64,000 nt of DNA, taken from Faecalicatena_A orotica. Lineage in GTDB: Bacteria; Bacillota; Clostridia; Lachnospirales; Lachnospiraceae. Below the pieces are notes generated by a model. It did not search any database and was not told where the DNA came from. It saw only the letters and a list, made by a program, of their open reading frames with translations. Position numbers and translations under genes: made by a program. The stretch lies in the NCBI RefSeq assembly GCF_040545875.1, contig NZ_JBEPMR010000013.1; one strand, 5' to 3'. Positions 63,747-64,000 of this stretch are shown piece after piece (positions within the stretch are counted from its first letter, which is position 1; each line of letters begins with the position of its first letter).

Positions 63747-64000
63747 GAAAACGGACGGTGATCGCCAGAAACTGCCCGTCCACAATGGCCGCTTCTGCTG
63801 TTCCACCTATCTTCCCACACAGTTCCTTTACAATCGCAAGGCCCAGCCCGGAAGAATGTTTCTGCCGGGCCGGGTCAGCTTTATAGAATCGGTCGAAGAT
63901 TCTATCAGGGTCAATTACAGAAGCATTCTGCACCGGGTTCGAAAACGTAAACGCCGTCCCCTTCTGGACAATACTCAGTCCGCCCAAACCATGTATCAAT
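63730..64000 (-). CDS. Histidine kinase, 3' end only (partial)
   Basis: The C-terminal 89 residues of a sensor kinase ATPase domain, with the F-box/G-loop HSSGLGLAIVKELCGKIGG and final strands AITVRFQPADE. The start lies outside the window. The partner response regulator is presumably upstream, beyond position 64000. Confidence 0.9.
   Translation of the reverse strand, partial: LIHGLGGLSIVQKGTAFTFSNPVQNASVIDPDRIFDRFYKADPARQKHSSGLGLAIVKELCGKIGGTAEAAIVDGQFLAITVRFQPADE

Noticed and set aside
1..64000. CRISPR arrays, tRNA and rRNA genes
   Set aside because: No regularly spaced repeats, cloverleaf genes or rRNA core sequences were noticed by eye; a dedicated scan would be needed to exclude short ones.

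Overview
The window looks like chromosome of a low-to-mid GC, anaerobic, spore-forming Clostridia, most likely Lachnospiraceae (Dorea, Blautia, Mediterraneibacter type). The evidence is a CodY-topA-dprA-comM block, an intact sigK, IreB/RuvX/DUF1292 and YqeG/EF-P neighbourhoods, a HrcA/CIRCE-controlled groESL operon, TTGACA/TATAAT promoters, AGGAGG ribosome sites and many transporters typical of gut Firmicutes. Nearly all genes read leftward. No rRNA, tRNA or CRISPR array was recognised. The species is not determined.

Region 1 (1-29 kb) is mostly core housekeeping. It holds a DUF5688 protein, EF-P, a YqeG phosphatase, a chorismate mutase-shikimate kinase fusion and a membrane-anchored amidase. 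An agmatinase-family enzyme with a YfcC transporter lies divergent from an Lrp regulator. Then come guaB, groESL, codY, topA, dprA, comM, a zinc ribbon protein, sigK, the tRNA wobble-uridine pair (U32 hydroxylase and TrmR), RNase J, Fur, DUF1292, RuvX, IreB, MtaB, a His-less HPr-like protein, ThiI with its cysteine desulfurase, and RsmE/PrmA.

Region 2 (29-50 kb) is more accessory. It carries a MATE pump, an EamA permease, a molybdenum cofactor operon (moaC-mogA-moaA-MOSC) facing an AraC regulator, an Rpn-type nuclease with a GI-repeat tail, a Na+/alanine symporter, a response regulator-kinase-ABC transporter operon, a membrane diguanylate cyclase, and a MarR-controlled heterodimeric ABC exporter. 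One half-transporter of the exporter has a very large extracellular insert. Between the cyclase and the exporter sits a 135-bp element with 12-bp terminal inverted repeats and an exact 8-bp target duplication, resembling an IS66-type MITE.

Region 3 (50-64 kb) holds a probable plant-glycan or rhamnoside utilisation cluster: GH78 alpha-L-rhamnosidase, VOC enzyme, GPH-family symporter, GH106-like glycosidase and AraC regulator. Further on are an MFS transporter, a second MATE pump, a cytidylate-kinase-like protein, a polytopic DUF6056-like protein and the 3' end of a histidine kinase cut by the window edge.

Most signals are ordinary. The best candidates for a second look are the IS66-like MITE, the exporter with the coiled-coil insert, the rhamnoside locus with its embedded VOC enzyme, the agmatinase/YfcC/Lrp module, and sigK with no pro-sequence. 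I did not find a clear new defence or mobile system.
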